A DNA stretch of 64,000 nt from Aquimarina sp. Aq107 (lineage in GTDB: Bacteria; Bacteroidota; Bacteroidia; Flavobacteriales; Flavobacteriaceae): the NCBI RefSeq assembly GCF_943733665.1, contig NZ_OX030782.1, positions 4,698,501 to 4,762,500 on the forward strand, given 5' to 3'. The notes under the pieces are model-generated. The model searched no databases, was not told the DNA's origin, and was given only the letters and a program-made list of their open reading frames with translations. The position numbers were made by a program, and so were the translations under genes. This document shows, one piece after another, positions 8,699 through 16,907 of the stretch. Position 1 is the stretch's first letter, and each line of letters starts with the position of its first letter.

Positions 8699-8911
8699 TT
8701 AACAACCAGTTTCTTCATATTCTGTACTCCCATCAATTGGACAAGGATCAGAACAAGATTGTGTAATTAAAATTGGGAAAGGGCTATTTCCTGGTCTAAA
8801 AACACACGCACAACATTCATCAAAAAAAGGAAAGCCTCCTCCTTGAATAGATTGTTGTTCCGTCTTACTTAATTTTTTGCTGTTGTCGATGTTTAAGATT
8901 TTTTTAAGCAT
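8699..8911 (-). CDS. Cys-rich peptide with double-glycine leader (bacteriocin/RiPP-like precursor)
   Basis: The 70-residue product has an N-terminal leader (MLKKILNI, then LSKTEQQSIQGG) of the double-glycine type common on Bacteroidetes secreted peptides. It is normally cut after Gly-Gly by a C39 peptidase-ABC exporter. Cutting after Gly25 would release a 45-residue acidic core with six cysteines at 33, 34, 36, 53, 57 and 70, including a CCAC cluster and a C-terminal Cys. No exporter, C39 peptidase, lanthipeptide synthetase or radical SAM enzyme is in the window, so processing genes must be elsewhere. The gene stands alone between its own promoter (8938-8966) and terminator (8667-8692). Antimicrobial, signalling and other roles cannot be separated from sequence. 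Leader type is clear; function is unknown. Confidence 0.75.
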   Translation of the reverse strand: MLKKILNIDNSKKLSKTEQQSIQGGGFPFFDECCACVFRPGNSPFPILITQSCSDPCPIDGSTEYEETGC

Positions 8912-8937
8912 ATGATTAATTTGATTTGTTGAATTAC

Positions 8938-8966
8938 TAAAGTTAGGAAATAATACACCAAATCAA
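8938..8966 (-). promoter_or_regulatory. Promoter of the double-glycine peptide gene
   Basis: Read on the minus strand, TTG (8964-8966) is followed after 18 bases by TAACTTTA (8938-8945), a one-mismatch copy of TTG-N19-TAnnTTTG. The -7 box is 27 bases before the ATG at 8911. Confidence 0.5.
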
Positions 8967-9105
8967 TAGTTTTTAAACAGAACACATCCTCATTTTGATC
9001 AAAATAAGCACTTATTATCAAGTGTTTATGATTTATTTAGCACGCAAGGTTACCAGGGAATATTCTTTAGTTCTTATATCAATTGAAATATCTTGCTACT
9101 AAAAA

Positions 9106-9144
9106 GAAATCGCCCAGACAAGATTTCTCTTGTAGAGCGATTTC
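9106..9144 (-). terminator. Terminator of the 9194..10117 lipoprotein gene
   Basis: The outer stem GAAATCGC (9106-9113) pairs with GCGATTTC (9137-9144), and an inner stem ACAAGA (9118-9123) with TCTTGT (9128-9133). The minus strand continues with five T residues. It lies 50 bases past the lipoprotein stop codon. Confidence 0.65.
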
Positions 9145-9193
9145 CAACTAAATAACCAACCAAAAAAATTTATATCGTCTAGTGCGACTTGTT

Positions 9194-10117
9194 TTATTTT
9201 GTAAGCTTCATAAAATCAGCTTTTTTTAATCTTCTTTTGTCATTCTGAGATGGTTTTCCATCTTTAGAACTCTTAAACTGAAGGTATCCTCTACCTACAA
9301 ATTCATAAATTGTTCCAGAAGCAGGATGTAATAATTCTATCTTACTATCATTTATAACGGTTAACTCGAAATATTCATTGCCCAAATAATCGTAATCAAG
9401 TGTTAAATTTTTCATATAGAAATTATTAGGCACATCATCTACTGCATAATAGCCACTATAATCATAGTATATATCATTGATATTAGACACATTAACGTCT
9501 TCAGAACTTTTAAAATTATCACCTGATCCATAATATAAAAATTGTAAATAATTTTCGTTATCAAACTCATTTAGTGCTCCAAAATCACTTGTATATACTT
9601 TTTCCCAAGTAACATATTCATGTAAGAAGTAATGTATGTTATCATAAAACACTCTATCATAATCAAACGTATTTCTTTGATACCCTATTAGATAATAACT
9701 AGTATTAGTAACTCCATCATACAATCTAATTTCATTATTTCCATATTGAGTAACATCAAGGCTATACGTGCCATCAATATCATGGCTAATATCAACTTCC
9801 ATTCTAAACGTATTGTAAAACCCAACATCTAATCCAAAACCATTTCCATTACTTCCAATTCCTACTAAGTTATTATTAGCATAAAAAGTTCCATTCTTAA
9901 AGGAAACAGTAAACGCTTTCTGAAGAAAAGGAATTTCTCCATTCCCTTGTGTACGCTCGATGTCTACATACCATATTTCGTAGGTACTTAATAATTCGTT
10001 TAATGTAATTGCAGGTTCTTCAATAAAAACATCATCTTCTACTACTACTTCTGTTACACAAGAAGTTAGAAACATTGAACCTAAAATAAAAGCCGAAAGT
10101 AATTTTAAAGTCTTCAT
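9194..10117 (-). CDS. Flavobacterial lipoprotein, often mislabelled a nicotinate-nucleotide adenylyltransferase
   Basis: The 307-residue protein begins with a lipoprotein signal (MKTLKLLSAFILGSMFLTSC, Cys20) and a short acidic linker. A beta-rich domain rich in Tyr, Asn and Asp follows, with tracts such as LLSTYEIWYVDIERTQGNGE, KAFTVSFKNGTFYANNNLVG and YFLHEYVTWEKVY. From memory this matches a Flavobacteriia lipoprotein family sometimes annotated as nicotinic acid mononucleotide adenylyltransferase. There is no Rossmann (H/T)xGH motif, so that label should not be used. The role is unknown; the signal predicts export and membrane anchoring. It has its own terminator and is divergent from gpsA. 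Confidence 0.7.
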   Translation of the reverse strand: MKTLKLLSAFILGSMFLTSCVTEVVVEDDVFIEEPAITLNELLSTYEIWYVDIERTQGNGEIPFLQKAFTVSFKNGTFYANNNLVGIGSNGNGFGLDVGFYNTFRMEVDISHDIDGTYSLDVTQYGNNEIRLYDGVTNTSYYLIGYQRNTFDYDRVFYDNIHYFLHEYVTWEKVYTSDFGALNEFDNENYLQFLYYGSGDNFKSSEDVNVSNINDIYYDYSGYYAVDDVPNNFYMKNLTLDYDYLGNEYFELTVINDSKIELLHPASGTIYEFVGRGYLQFKSSKDGKPSQNDKRRLKKADFMKLTK

Positions 10118-10242
10118 AAGCTAAGTGTTTTTCAATTTCGTATATCTGAAACCAAAACGTGTGCCAAAAATATATTTAATTGATTATCAGGTGTTTATTT
10201 TGAGTTGTATTTTCCTTATTTTTGAGCTCACAATCATTTTAC

Positions 10243-11238
10243 ATGGATAAAGAATTAAAATTTGCTGTGATTGGCGGTGGTAGTTGGGCTACAGCTATCG
10301 TAAAAATGCTTACTGAAAATCTAAATGAAGTAGGTTGGTATATGCGAAGTGTATATGCTTTAGAACATCTAAAGAGACAACAGCACAATCCGAATTATCT
10401 AAGTTCTGTAGAGTTTAAGATGGATCAACTTAAGCTTACTAACGATATTAATGAAGCAGTTACTTATGCAGATTATTTAATTTTTGCGATACCATCTGCT
10501 TTTTTACATAAGGAATTGCAAAAGCTTACTGCATCTTTAGAACACAAAGTTATTTTCTCTGCCATTAAAGGAATTGTACCAGAAACAGGTTTGATCGTTG
10601 GAGAACACTTTCATGATATTTATAATATTCCTTTTAATAATATCGGCGTAATTACTGGTCCTTGCCATGCAGAGGAAGTCGCTCTCGAACGTCTTTCATA
10701 CCTAACAATTGCATCTAACGATGAAGACAAGGCAAAAATCGTTGCCAAAAACTTAAGTAGTGAATACATCAAATGTAAAGTAAGTGATGATATTATTGGT
10801 ACGGAGTATGCTGCTGTATTAAAAAATATTTACTCTGTAGCAGCAGGAATTGCCCACGGATTAGGATATGGAGATAATTTCCAAAGTGTTTTAATGAGTA
10901 ATGCTATTCGCGAAATGAAACGTTTTATTAAAAAGATTCATAAAATGAAACGTAATATTAACGATTCGGCATACCTAGGAGATCTACTTGTTACTGGATA
11001 TTCTATTTTTTCGCGTAATCGTATGTTTGGTAATATGATCGGTAAAGGCTATACCGTAAAAAGTGCTCAAATGGAAATGAATATGGTTGCCGAGGGATAT
11101 TATGCTGCCAAAACTGCTTATGAACTGGATGCTACCAGTAGTACTCGTACTCCAATAATTGATGCAGTGCACGATATATTATATGAAAACAAAAATCCAA
11201 AAAAAATATTCAAGAAACTGACAGACAAGTTAGACTGA
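10243..11238 (+). CDS. gpsA: NAD(P)-dependent glycerol-3-phosphate dehydrogenase
   Basis: The 331-residue enzyme reduces dihydroxyacetone phosphate to sn-glycerol-3-phosphate, the phospholipid backbone. It shows the N-terminal Rossmann motif VIGGGSWATAIVKML, the substrate-site tract ITGPCHAEEV, and the catalytic-Lys segment AAVLKNIYSVAAGIAHGLGYGDN; the C-terminal helical domain ends at the usual length. The ATG at 10243 is chosen over an in-frame TTG at 10222 because that TTG lies inside a -7 promoter-like box (TATTTTTG, 10217-10224) and would add residues before the Rossmann strand. It is the first gene of a plus-strand run and is divergent from the lipoprotein gene at 10117. Confidence 0.95.
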   Translation: MDKELKFAVIGGGSWATAIVKMLTENLNEVGWYMRSVYALEHLKRQQHNPNYLSSVEFKMDQLKLTNDINEAVTYADYLIFAIPSAFLHKELQKLTASLEHKVIFSAIKGIVPETGLIVGEHFHDIYNIPFNNIGVITGPCHAEEVALERLSYLTIASNDEDKAKIVAKNLSSEYIKCKVSDDIIGTEYAAVLKNIYSVAAGIAHGLGYGDNFQSVLMSNAIREMKRFIKKIHKMKRNINDSAYLGDLLVTGYSIFSRNRMFGNMIGKGYTVKSAQMEMNMVAEGYYAAKTAYELDATSSTRTPIIDAVHDILYENKNPKKIFKKLTDKLD

Positions 11239-11302
11239 TAATACTATCAAAAAATTTAAATAATTGGGTAAAGAGTAAAAGCCTTTATTGACAAACTAAT
11301 TA

Positions 11303-11548
11303 ATGGACAATCAAAACAAAACCATCAAAAAACAACCAAATAATCCATTACACGGAATGAAGTTGTTAACTATACTAGAATTGCTTGTAGACCATTATGG
11401 TTGGGAAGGATTGTCTAATAAAATTTCTATCAATTCTTTTAAGAATGACCCATCTATTAAATCTAGTCTTAAGTTTTTAAGAAAAACACAATGGGCACGA
11501 GATAAAGTTGAACGCCTTTATCTAGAATTAGATAGTATGAATAAATAA
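11303..11548 (+). CDS. VF530 family (DUF2132) small protein
   Basis: The 81-residue protein matches the VF530 family over nearly its whole length: [21 protein letters not shown], then [20 protein letters not shown] and [13 protein letters not shown]. The family is a small, mostly helical fold named after a Vibrio fischeri structure. DNA binding has been proposed, but the function is not established. It lies 64 bases after gpsA on the same strand and about 100 bases before the NTF2-like gene. Confidence 0.85.
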   Translation: MDNQNKTIKKQPNNPLHGMKLLTILELLVDHYGWEGLSNKISINSFKNDPSIKSSLKFLRKTQWARDKVERLYLELDSMNK

Positions 11549-11649
11549 GATCAAAAATAAGGTTTCACAATGTTTGCGTGTATTTCTCAAATATCAATAA
11601 GAAACCCTTATGCACTTATTAGTATATATTTCTTTGTAACTTTATACAT

Positions 11650-12105
11650 ATGAAAGAACTTATCGAAAAATTTTATACTGGATTAAGCGAAGGAAATGCA
11701 GAGAAAATGATTTCTTGTTATCACGATGATATTGTTTTTGAAGATCCTGGTTTCGGAAAATTAAAAGGTGAAAGAGCCAAAAAAATGTGGCAAATGCTTT
11801 GTAAAAATGGGAAAGATCTTAAAGTAGAGTTCTCTAAAGTAGAAGCAGATGATCAAAAAGGTTCTGCACACTGGGAGGCTTGGTATAGTTTTAGTCAAAC
11901 AGGAAGGTCTGTTCATAATAGTATCGATGCCGAATTCGAATTTAAAGATGGTAAAATCATAAAACATACTGATCATTTTAACCTACACAAATGGGCTTCG
12001 CAGGCAATTGGCTGGAAAGGAAAATTACTTGGAGGAACTAGTTTTTTTAAGAAAAAACTACATCAACAGACAAATAAATTACTTGATAAATTCCAAGCAT
12101 CCTAA
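11650..12105 (+). CDS. NTF2-like (SnoaL-type) protein
   Basis: The 151-residue protein has the cone-shaped NTF2/SnoaL signature: IEKFYTGLSEGNAEKMISCYHDDIVFEDPGFG at residues 4-35, then AHWEAWYSF and AEFEFKDGKIIKHTDHFNLHKW. Such folds act as ketosteroid isomerases, polyketide cyclases or binding proteins; substrate and activity cannot be assigned. A basic C-terminal tail (KKKLHQQTNKLLDKF) extends beyond the fold. Only two bases separate its stop from the sulfurtransferase ATG, so the two are probably co-transcribed. Confidence 0.8.
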   Translation: MKELIEKFYTGLSEGNAEKMISCYHDDIVFEDPGFGKLKGERAKKMWQMLCKNGKDLKVEFSKVEADDQKGSAHWEAWYSFSQTGRSVHNSIDAEFEFKDGKIIKHTDHFNLHKWASQAIGWKGKLLGGTSFFKKKLHQQTNKLLDKFQAS

Positions 12106-12107
12106 GA

Positions 12108-12953
12108 ATGAATACTTTAGAATTTCCATCACCAATAGTTTCAGTAGATTGGGTATTTAAGCATTTAGATCACCCAGATCTTATTATTCTTGATGCAAGT
12201 ATTAAAAAAGTGACTTCTTCTCTAGCATCTAATCAAGAATTACAAATTCCAAAAGCTCGATTTTTTGATATCAAAAAATCCTTTTCTGATCAAGATTCGA
12301 ACTTACCAAATATGTTTCCTTCTTCTGATTTTTTTGAAAAAAATTGTAGAAAATTAGGTATCAACACTAACTCAAAAATTATAGTGTATGATACTTTAGG
12401 TATATACTCAAGTCCAAGAGCATGGTGGATGTTTACTTCTTTTGGTCATAAAAATGTAGCAGTACTTGATGGCGGATTACCCGAATGGATCAAAAACGAA
12501 TTACCTACTGAAAATAAAGGGACTACGACCAAATTTCTATTAGGTGATTTTAAAATAAACGATCATTCCAAATATACTGTTGACGCTAAAAATATTTTAT
12601 TTGAAATGAACAGTACAAAATCTGTAATCCTTGATGCACGTTCATATGGAAGATTTAAAGCCATCGATCCAGAACCCAGAACTGATCTAAAAGGAGGACA
12701 TATCCCTAATTCATTAAATTTGCCTTACACAAAAGTATTACAGTATGGAAAGATGCTTCCCACAAAAGAACTAACAACACTATTTGATGATTTTGAAATC
12801 GGAAATAAAAAATTGATCTTTAGCTGCGGTTCAGGTATAACTGCTTGTGTAATTTTATTAGCAGCTCATCTTGCTGGATATACTGACTTGTGGATTTATG
12901 ATGGTTCTTGGAGCGAATGGGGACAATTAAAAGATGCTCCGATCCATTGTTAA
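12108..12953 (+). CDS. sseA: 3-mercaptopyruvate/thiosulfate sulfurtransferase
   Basis: The 281-residue protein has two tandem rhodanese domains. The C-terminal one carries the active-site Cys240 in the loop CGSGITA, the CG(S/T)G(V/I)TA form typical of 3-mercaptopyruvate rather than thiosulfate sulfurtransferases. Other family motifs are DTLGIYSSPRAWWMF, LDGGLPEW and DARSYGRF. It transfers sulfane sulfur to cyanide or thiol acceptors and takes part in cysteine breakdown and sulfur relay. It follows the NTF2-like gene by two bases; the GH3 gene begins 29 bases downstream. Confidence 0.9.
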   Translation: MNTLEFPSPIVSVDWVFKHLDHPDLIILDASIKKVTSSLASNQELQIPKARFFDIKKSFSDQDSNLPNMFPSSDFFEKNCRKLGINTNSKIIVYDTLGIYSSPRAWWMFTSFGHKNVAVLDGGLPEWIKNELPTENKGTTTKFLLGDFKINDHSKYTVDAKNILFEMNSTKSVILDARSYGRFKAIDPEPRTDLKGGHIPNSLNLPYTKVLQYGKMLPTKELTTLFDDFEIGNKKLIFSCGSGITACVILLAAHLAGYTDLWIYDGSWSEWGQLKDAPIHC

Positions 12954-12982
12954 TCTATTTAATACAACCCAAATCATTACCT

Positions 12983-14080
12983 ATGCGATATTTTTCATTA
13001 TTACTACTTTCAGTTTTATCTATTATTCAAAGCAATGCACAATCTAAAAAATTCGGGTTACAGGATTTTTACACCTACAATTCCGAATTGGAGTATACCG
13101 TAGACTCTATCTATAATACACTTTCAGAAAGACAACAAGTAGCTCAAATGATCATATCATCAGCTGGAGAGTTAGGAAAACCTATGGCTACAGTGAAAAA
13201 ATTGACCGAAAATGACGCCATCGGAGGTGTGGTCTTTCTTAAAGGAAGTAAAAAAACACATACAGAAAGTATTAACACCTTAAATGCAATTTCTTCTAAA
13301 AATAAGACACTGCCTCTACTTTTTAGCATGGACGCAGAGCCCAGTTTATTTGCCAGTCGAATTAAAGGAGCAAAAGACGTTGGAAAAACAATTGACATAA
13401 AAACCGAGGCACAATCTGATGTAGTAGTTAATACAATTAATACAGAACTTAGAGAAATTGGAGTACATCATAATTACGCACCTGTTTTAGACATAAGTGC
13501 CAGTAATGAAGCGATTAAATCCAGAAGTTATGGTAGCGATAAGGATGCAGTAATTACTTTGGCCAATCAATTTATAAAATGTACGCAAGCAGGTGGAATC
13601 ATCGCCACTGCAAAACATTTTCCTGGTCATGGTTTGGTAAAAGGAGATACTCACAAACAAAGTGTTTATATTGATGGTCCATTACAGGAAGTAGATAATT
13701 ATAAAAAGATTATTGAAGATGGTGTATTATCCATTATGATTGCGCACATAACCATCCAAAATAACGAGAAATATGGAACTGATGGATTGCCTTCTAGCTG
13801 TTCTAGAAAAATTATTACAGGATTACTAAAAGAAGAAATGGGGTTTAAGGGAATTATAATTTCTGATGCTTTAAATATTATGAAAGCTGTTACTATTCTT
13901 GATAACGCACCTTTATTGGCTTCTAAAGCGGGTTGTGATCTAATTTTAATGCCTCAAAACGAAAATGCCACCATAAATGCAATTCTTTCTGAAATGAAAA
14001 CAAACCCTGCTTATAAAAAACAAGTTGTTCAATCCGTTAAGAAGATACTTCGTTTAAAGGTTTGTGGTGGGGTTATTTAA
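12983..14080 (+). CDS. Exported glycoside hydrolase family 3 protein (NagZ-like N-acetylhexosaminidase)
   Basis: The ATG at 12983 gives a 365-residue protein starting with a Sec signal peptide (MRYFSLLLLSVLSIIQSNAQS). The frame is open upstream to 12908 inside the sulfurtransferase gene, but that extension hides the signal and is rejected. GH3 family motifs are GVVFLKGS, ATAKHFPGHG followed by a His (the NagZ general acid/base loop), and the nucleophile Asp in GIIISDALNIM. Family members remove terminal beta-N-acetylglucosamine from peptidoglycan fragments or chitin oligomers. A single (beta/alpha)8 barrel of this length supports the NagZ-like subgroup; export suggests action in the periplasm. 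Confidence 0.85.
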   Translation: MRYFSLLLLSVLSIIQSNAQSKKFGLQDFYTYNSELEYTVDSIYNTLSERQQVAQMIISSAGELGKPMATVKKLTENDAIGGVVFLKGSKKTHTESINTLNAISSKNKTLPLLFSMDAEPSLFASRIKGAKDVGKTIDIKTEAQSDVVVNTINTELREIGVHHNYAPVLDISASNEAIKSRSYGSDKDAVITLANQFIKCTQAGGIIATAKHFPGHGLVKGDTHKQSVYIDGPLQEVDNYKKIIEDGVLSIMIAHITIQNNEKYGTDGLPSSCSRKIITGLLKEEMGFKGIIISDALNIMKAVTILDNAPLLASKAGCDLILMPQNENATINAILSEMKTNPAYKKQVVQSVKKILRLKVCGGVI

Positions 14081-14119
14081 ACAGATGCAATTACTTTAAA
14101 AAAACTAAATATTATAAAA

Positions 14120-14824
14120 TTGACCAACTGTTTAAACTGCGAAACAAGTTATAAAGGAAACTTTTGCCCAGAATGTGGACAAAAAAGTACCGTAGAAAAA
14201 ATTACCTTTTCTTTTCTGGTTAATGATTTTGTATCTAGATTCATGGATATAGATAAGGGAATGTTATTCAATCTTCAGTATTTAACTACATCTCCTAAAA
14301 AAACAGTTTTTGATTACATTTACGGAAAACGAAAAAATGTTTTTAATCCCGTAAGCTATGCCTTGATTGCTACCTCTCTAAATTTAGTTATAATTTCTTT
14401 ATTTGAAATGCACTGGGTAGACACTTCTAAATTTGAAAATTTTGAAGGAGAATTATATTCTAATAGCTATGAAGCAGGTAAATTTATTGGGACTTATATA
14501 AAATTCTTTTGGTTACTTAATATTGTATTTCTTAGTTTATTTTCCAGATTATTTTTCAAAACATTTAGTTTTTTAGAACACCTTGCTATTAACTGCTTTA
14601 TAGTAGGGCATGCAACTTTACTTGGCATACTATCTTATACTATTTTAAGATTTCCTATAGTTTTTGATCCTATTGTATTCATATATATCATATTGCTTAG
14701 TTTTATGATTTTCCAAAAAAAAGGAGAGAGATTCGAAACAATAGTTGCTTCTATTTTTTCTGTATTTTTTTCTTATCTACTTTTCTACATTATTCCTTTC
14801 ATTATAGTATTTCTAACTAAATAG
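14120..14824 (+). CDS. DUF3667 membrane protein with N-terminal zinc ribbon
   Basis: The 234-residue protein starts with a zinc ribbon, Cys4/Cys7 and Cys16/Cys19 (CLNCETSYKGNFCPECGQK). The DUF3667 region (FSFLVNDFVSRFMDIDKGML, LTTSPKKTVFDYIYGKRKN) and several hydrophobic helices follow. No ATG precedes the zinc ribbon, so a TTG at 14120 is the likely start; the next in-frame Met would delete the ribbon. The family is widespread in Bacteroidetes and has no known function. It lies 39 bases after the GH3 gene. Confidence 0.8.
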   Translation: MTNCLNCETSYKGNFCPECGQKSTVEKITFSFLVNDFVSRFMDIDKGMLFNLQYLTTSPKKTVFDYIYGKRKNVFNPVSYALIATSLNLVIISLFEMHWVDTSKFENFEGELYSNSYEAGKFIGTYIKFFWLLNIVFLSLFSRLFFKTFSFLEHLAINCFIVGHATLLGILSYTILRFPIVFDPIVFIYIILLSFMIFQKKGERFETIVASIFSVFFSYLLFYIIPFIIVFLTK

Positions 14825-14882
14825 ATGATTTACAAAATCATAAAGTTTAAAAATGCTTAAATTAGATTAAAATTCATACTAC

Positions 14883-15596
14883 ATGAATAAAAATGTATAT
14901 TCAATTCTTCTTATAGTTTTTATGCTCTTTTTCGGGTGTTCATCAGATGATACCTCTTCCTTAGAAATTATTGAAGAAGAAGATCAAACTGAAGAAGTTA
15001 AAACATTCTCTTTTTTAGCATTGGGAGACTCTTATACATTTGGTGAGGGAGTTACAGAAGATCAGACTTGGCCGTTCCAACTAAAGGATGCTTTTGCTAC
15101 ACCTTCTAAAAAAATTGATAATGTGAAAATTTTTGCCACAACTGGGTGGACTACAACCAATCTTATAGCGGCTATGGAAGAAAGTAGTTTACAAAGTCGT
15201 GATTTAGTTTCTCTAATGATTGGAGTAAATAATCAATTCCAAAGAGTAGATTTTACAACCTTCGAATTAGAGTTTAATGAACTATTAAGTAAAGCAATAT
15301 CACTTGCCAATAATGACAAAGATCACGTAATTGTTATTTCTATACCTGATTATGGTGTAACACCTTTTGGTTCTAATAATAGTGAAATAATTGCATCAGA
15401 AATTGATAACTATAATGCTTACATAAAACAAAAGTGTATAGAGCAACAAATTGCGTTTATTGATGTTACTCCAATCTCCAGAGAACTCGGAGACTCAGAA
15501 GGAGCTTTGGTTGCAGATGATTTACATCCAAGTCCGTTTCAATATAGTTTATGGGTAGAAAAAATAGTGCCTGTTGTTAAAGAAATACTTGAATAA
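14883..15596 (+). CDS. SGNH/GDSL-family lipoprotein hydrolase
   Basis: The 237-residue protein has a lipoprotein signal with Cys19 (MLFFGC), an acidic linker, and an SGNH hydrolase domain. Block I carries the nucleophile Ser50 in ALGDSYTFGEG, block III is IGVNNQF, and block V has the catalytic Asp212 and His215 in DDLHPS. It is predicted to be an envelope-anchored esterase or lipase; the substrate is unknown, with carbohydrate esters or lysophospholipids as candidates. It is the last plus-strand gene of its run, and its stop codon directly abuts that of the convergent dprA. Confidence 0.88.
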   Translation: MNKNVYSILLIVFMLFFGCSSDDTSSLEIIEEEDQTEEVKTFSFLALGDSYTFGEGVTEDQTWPFQLKDAFATPSKKIDNVKIFATTGWTTTNLIAAMEESSLQSRDLVSLMIGVNNQFQRVDFTTFELEFNELLSKAISLANNDKDHVIVISIPDYGVTPFGSNNSEIIASEIDNYNAYIKQKCIEQQIAFIDVTPISRELGDSEGALVADDLHPSPFQYSLWVEKIVPVVKEILE

Positions 15597-16700
15597 TCAT
15601 ATAATTTCAAACAATTTTCCAGGTAATGGTCGTATTACTCCTTTTAACTCAAGATTGAGCAAAACGGAAGCCACTTTAAAGGTTGGAATTTTACATTGTA
15701 ACGCAATCACGTCCAGTAACTCTTTTCCATTTTTGCTAAGAAAATCGTAAATCCTTTTTTCATCACCTTCTAACTCCACAAAAAGTTGTTTTTGCACGAT
15801 CGGTTGTTCTTTTTCTTTCAATTCCCAATTAAGGATATAAATCAAATCTGCAGCACTAGTTAACATATGTGCTCTTTGTGTTTTGATAAGCATATTACAA
15901 CCGGCACTTAGTGAATCACTAGCTCTTCCTGGTACAGCAAATACGTCTCTGTTGTAAGAATTTGCAATTTCTGCCGTAACTAAAGAACCGCCCTTATCTG
16001 CACTTTCAATTACTATTGTAGCTTCACTTAATCCCGCAATAATACGATTCCGTCCCAAAAAATTCTTTCGATCAAAAGTATCCGTACTCCAAAAATCTGT
16101 AAAGAACCCACCATTTTCCTCTATTTGTGCCATGTATTTTTTATGTGCTTTTGGATATATTTGATTTAATCCATGAGCAAGACACCCTATCGTTTGTAAT
16201 TTATGCTTTACAGCTGCTTTGTGAGCAGTGATATCAACACCATAAGCAAAACCCGAGACTATTGTGGGGTTTAAAGGAACAATCGTTTCAATTAGTTCTT
16301 CGCAAAATTTTACTCCATAATTAGTAACTTTTCTAGTGCCAACAATACTAAGTATCCTTCTATTTTTTAAATCAATATTTCCTTTGCTAAATAAAACTAC
16401 AGGACCATCTATACAATATTTCAATTTTTCTGGATAATCAACTTCGTCATAAACAGTATAGTTGATATCGTTGTCCTCCACAAACTTCAACTCATTCTCT
16501 GCGGCATTACGATGCTTTATACCATGTATTTCTTTGATTCTAATAGTTCCAATACCATCGATCTTTAACAAATTAGCAGGTTTTTCTTTCAAAACGGCTT
16601 CTGCAGAGCCTATTTCTCTAATGAGTTTCTTAATAGAACTATCTCCAAGATTGGGTACTTTCTTTAAGGTAAGTAAGGCAATTAATTTTTCTTTAGTCAT
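15597..16700 (-). CDS. dprA: DNA-processing protein DprA
   Basis: The 367-residue protein loads RecA onto incoming single-stranded DNA in natural transformation. It has an N-terminal helix-hairpin-helix region (about 1-75, IDGIGTIRIKEIHG), the Rossmann-like DprA/Smf core (VSGFAYGVDITAHKAAVKH, GCLAHGLNQIYPKAHK, GRNRIIAGLSEATIVIE, KGGSLVTAEIAN, VFAVPGRASDSLSAGCN), and a C-terminal winged helix (about 300-367). Length and motifs are complete. It is convergent with the SGNH gene with no bases between stops, and no terminator is visible in the junction. Confidence 0.95.
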   Translation of the reverse strand: MTKEKLIALLTLKKVPNLGDSSIKKLIREIGSAEAVLKEKPANLLKIDGIGTIRIKEIHGIKHRNAAENELKFVEDNDINYTVYDEVDYPEKLKYCIDGPVVLFSKGNIDLKNRRILSIVGTRKVTNYGVKFCEELIETIVPLNPTIVSGFAYGVDITAHKAAVKHKLQTIGCLAHGLNQIYPKAHKKYMAQIEENGGFFTDFWSTDTFDRKNFLGRNRIIAGLSEATIVIESADKGGSLVTAEIANSYNRDVFAVPGRASDSLSAGCNMLIKTQRAHMLTSAADLIYILNWELKEKEQPIVQKQLFVELEGDEKRIYDFLSKNGKELLDVIALQCKIPTFKVASVLLNLELKGVIRPLPGKLFEII

Positions 16701-16766
16701 AAACTATTATAAGTCAGCACAAGTAACGAAAAAAAACAAAACTGTTAATAAAATCAATGAACCTAC

Positions 16767-16797
16767 TTAGTATTAAACCCTATTTTTTTTACCTTTG
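16767..16797 (+). promoter_or_regulatory. Promoter of the HU/SPOR gene
   Basis: TTA (16767-16769) and the perfect -7 box TACCTTTG (16790-16797) are 20 bases apart, close to the TTG-N19-TAnnTTTG consensus. The predicted leader before the ATG at 16908 is about 100 bases. Confidence 0.45.
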
Positions 16798-16907
16798 ACT
16801 AACCAAAATAACCAACTAATTCTTCAAGTTAAGCTAACCAAGATTCGTATAATCTTTAAAATGGTTTAAACTGAAAATATTGAATAAGATTTTAAGATAG
16901 GGGGACG

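Noticed and set aside
10222-10242. TTG start adding seven residues to gpsA
   Set aside because: The TTG lies in a -7 promoter-like box and the extension precedes the Rossmann strand that normally starts the protein.
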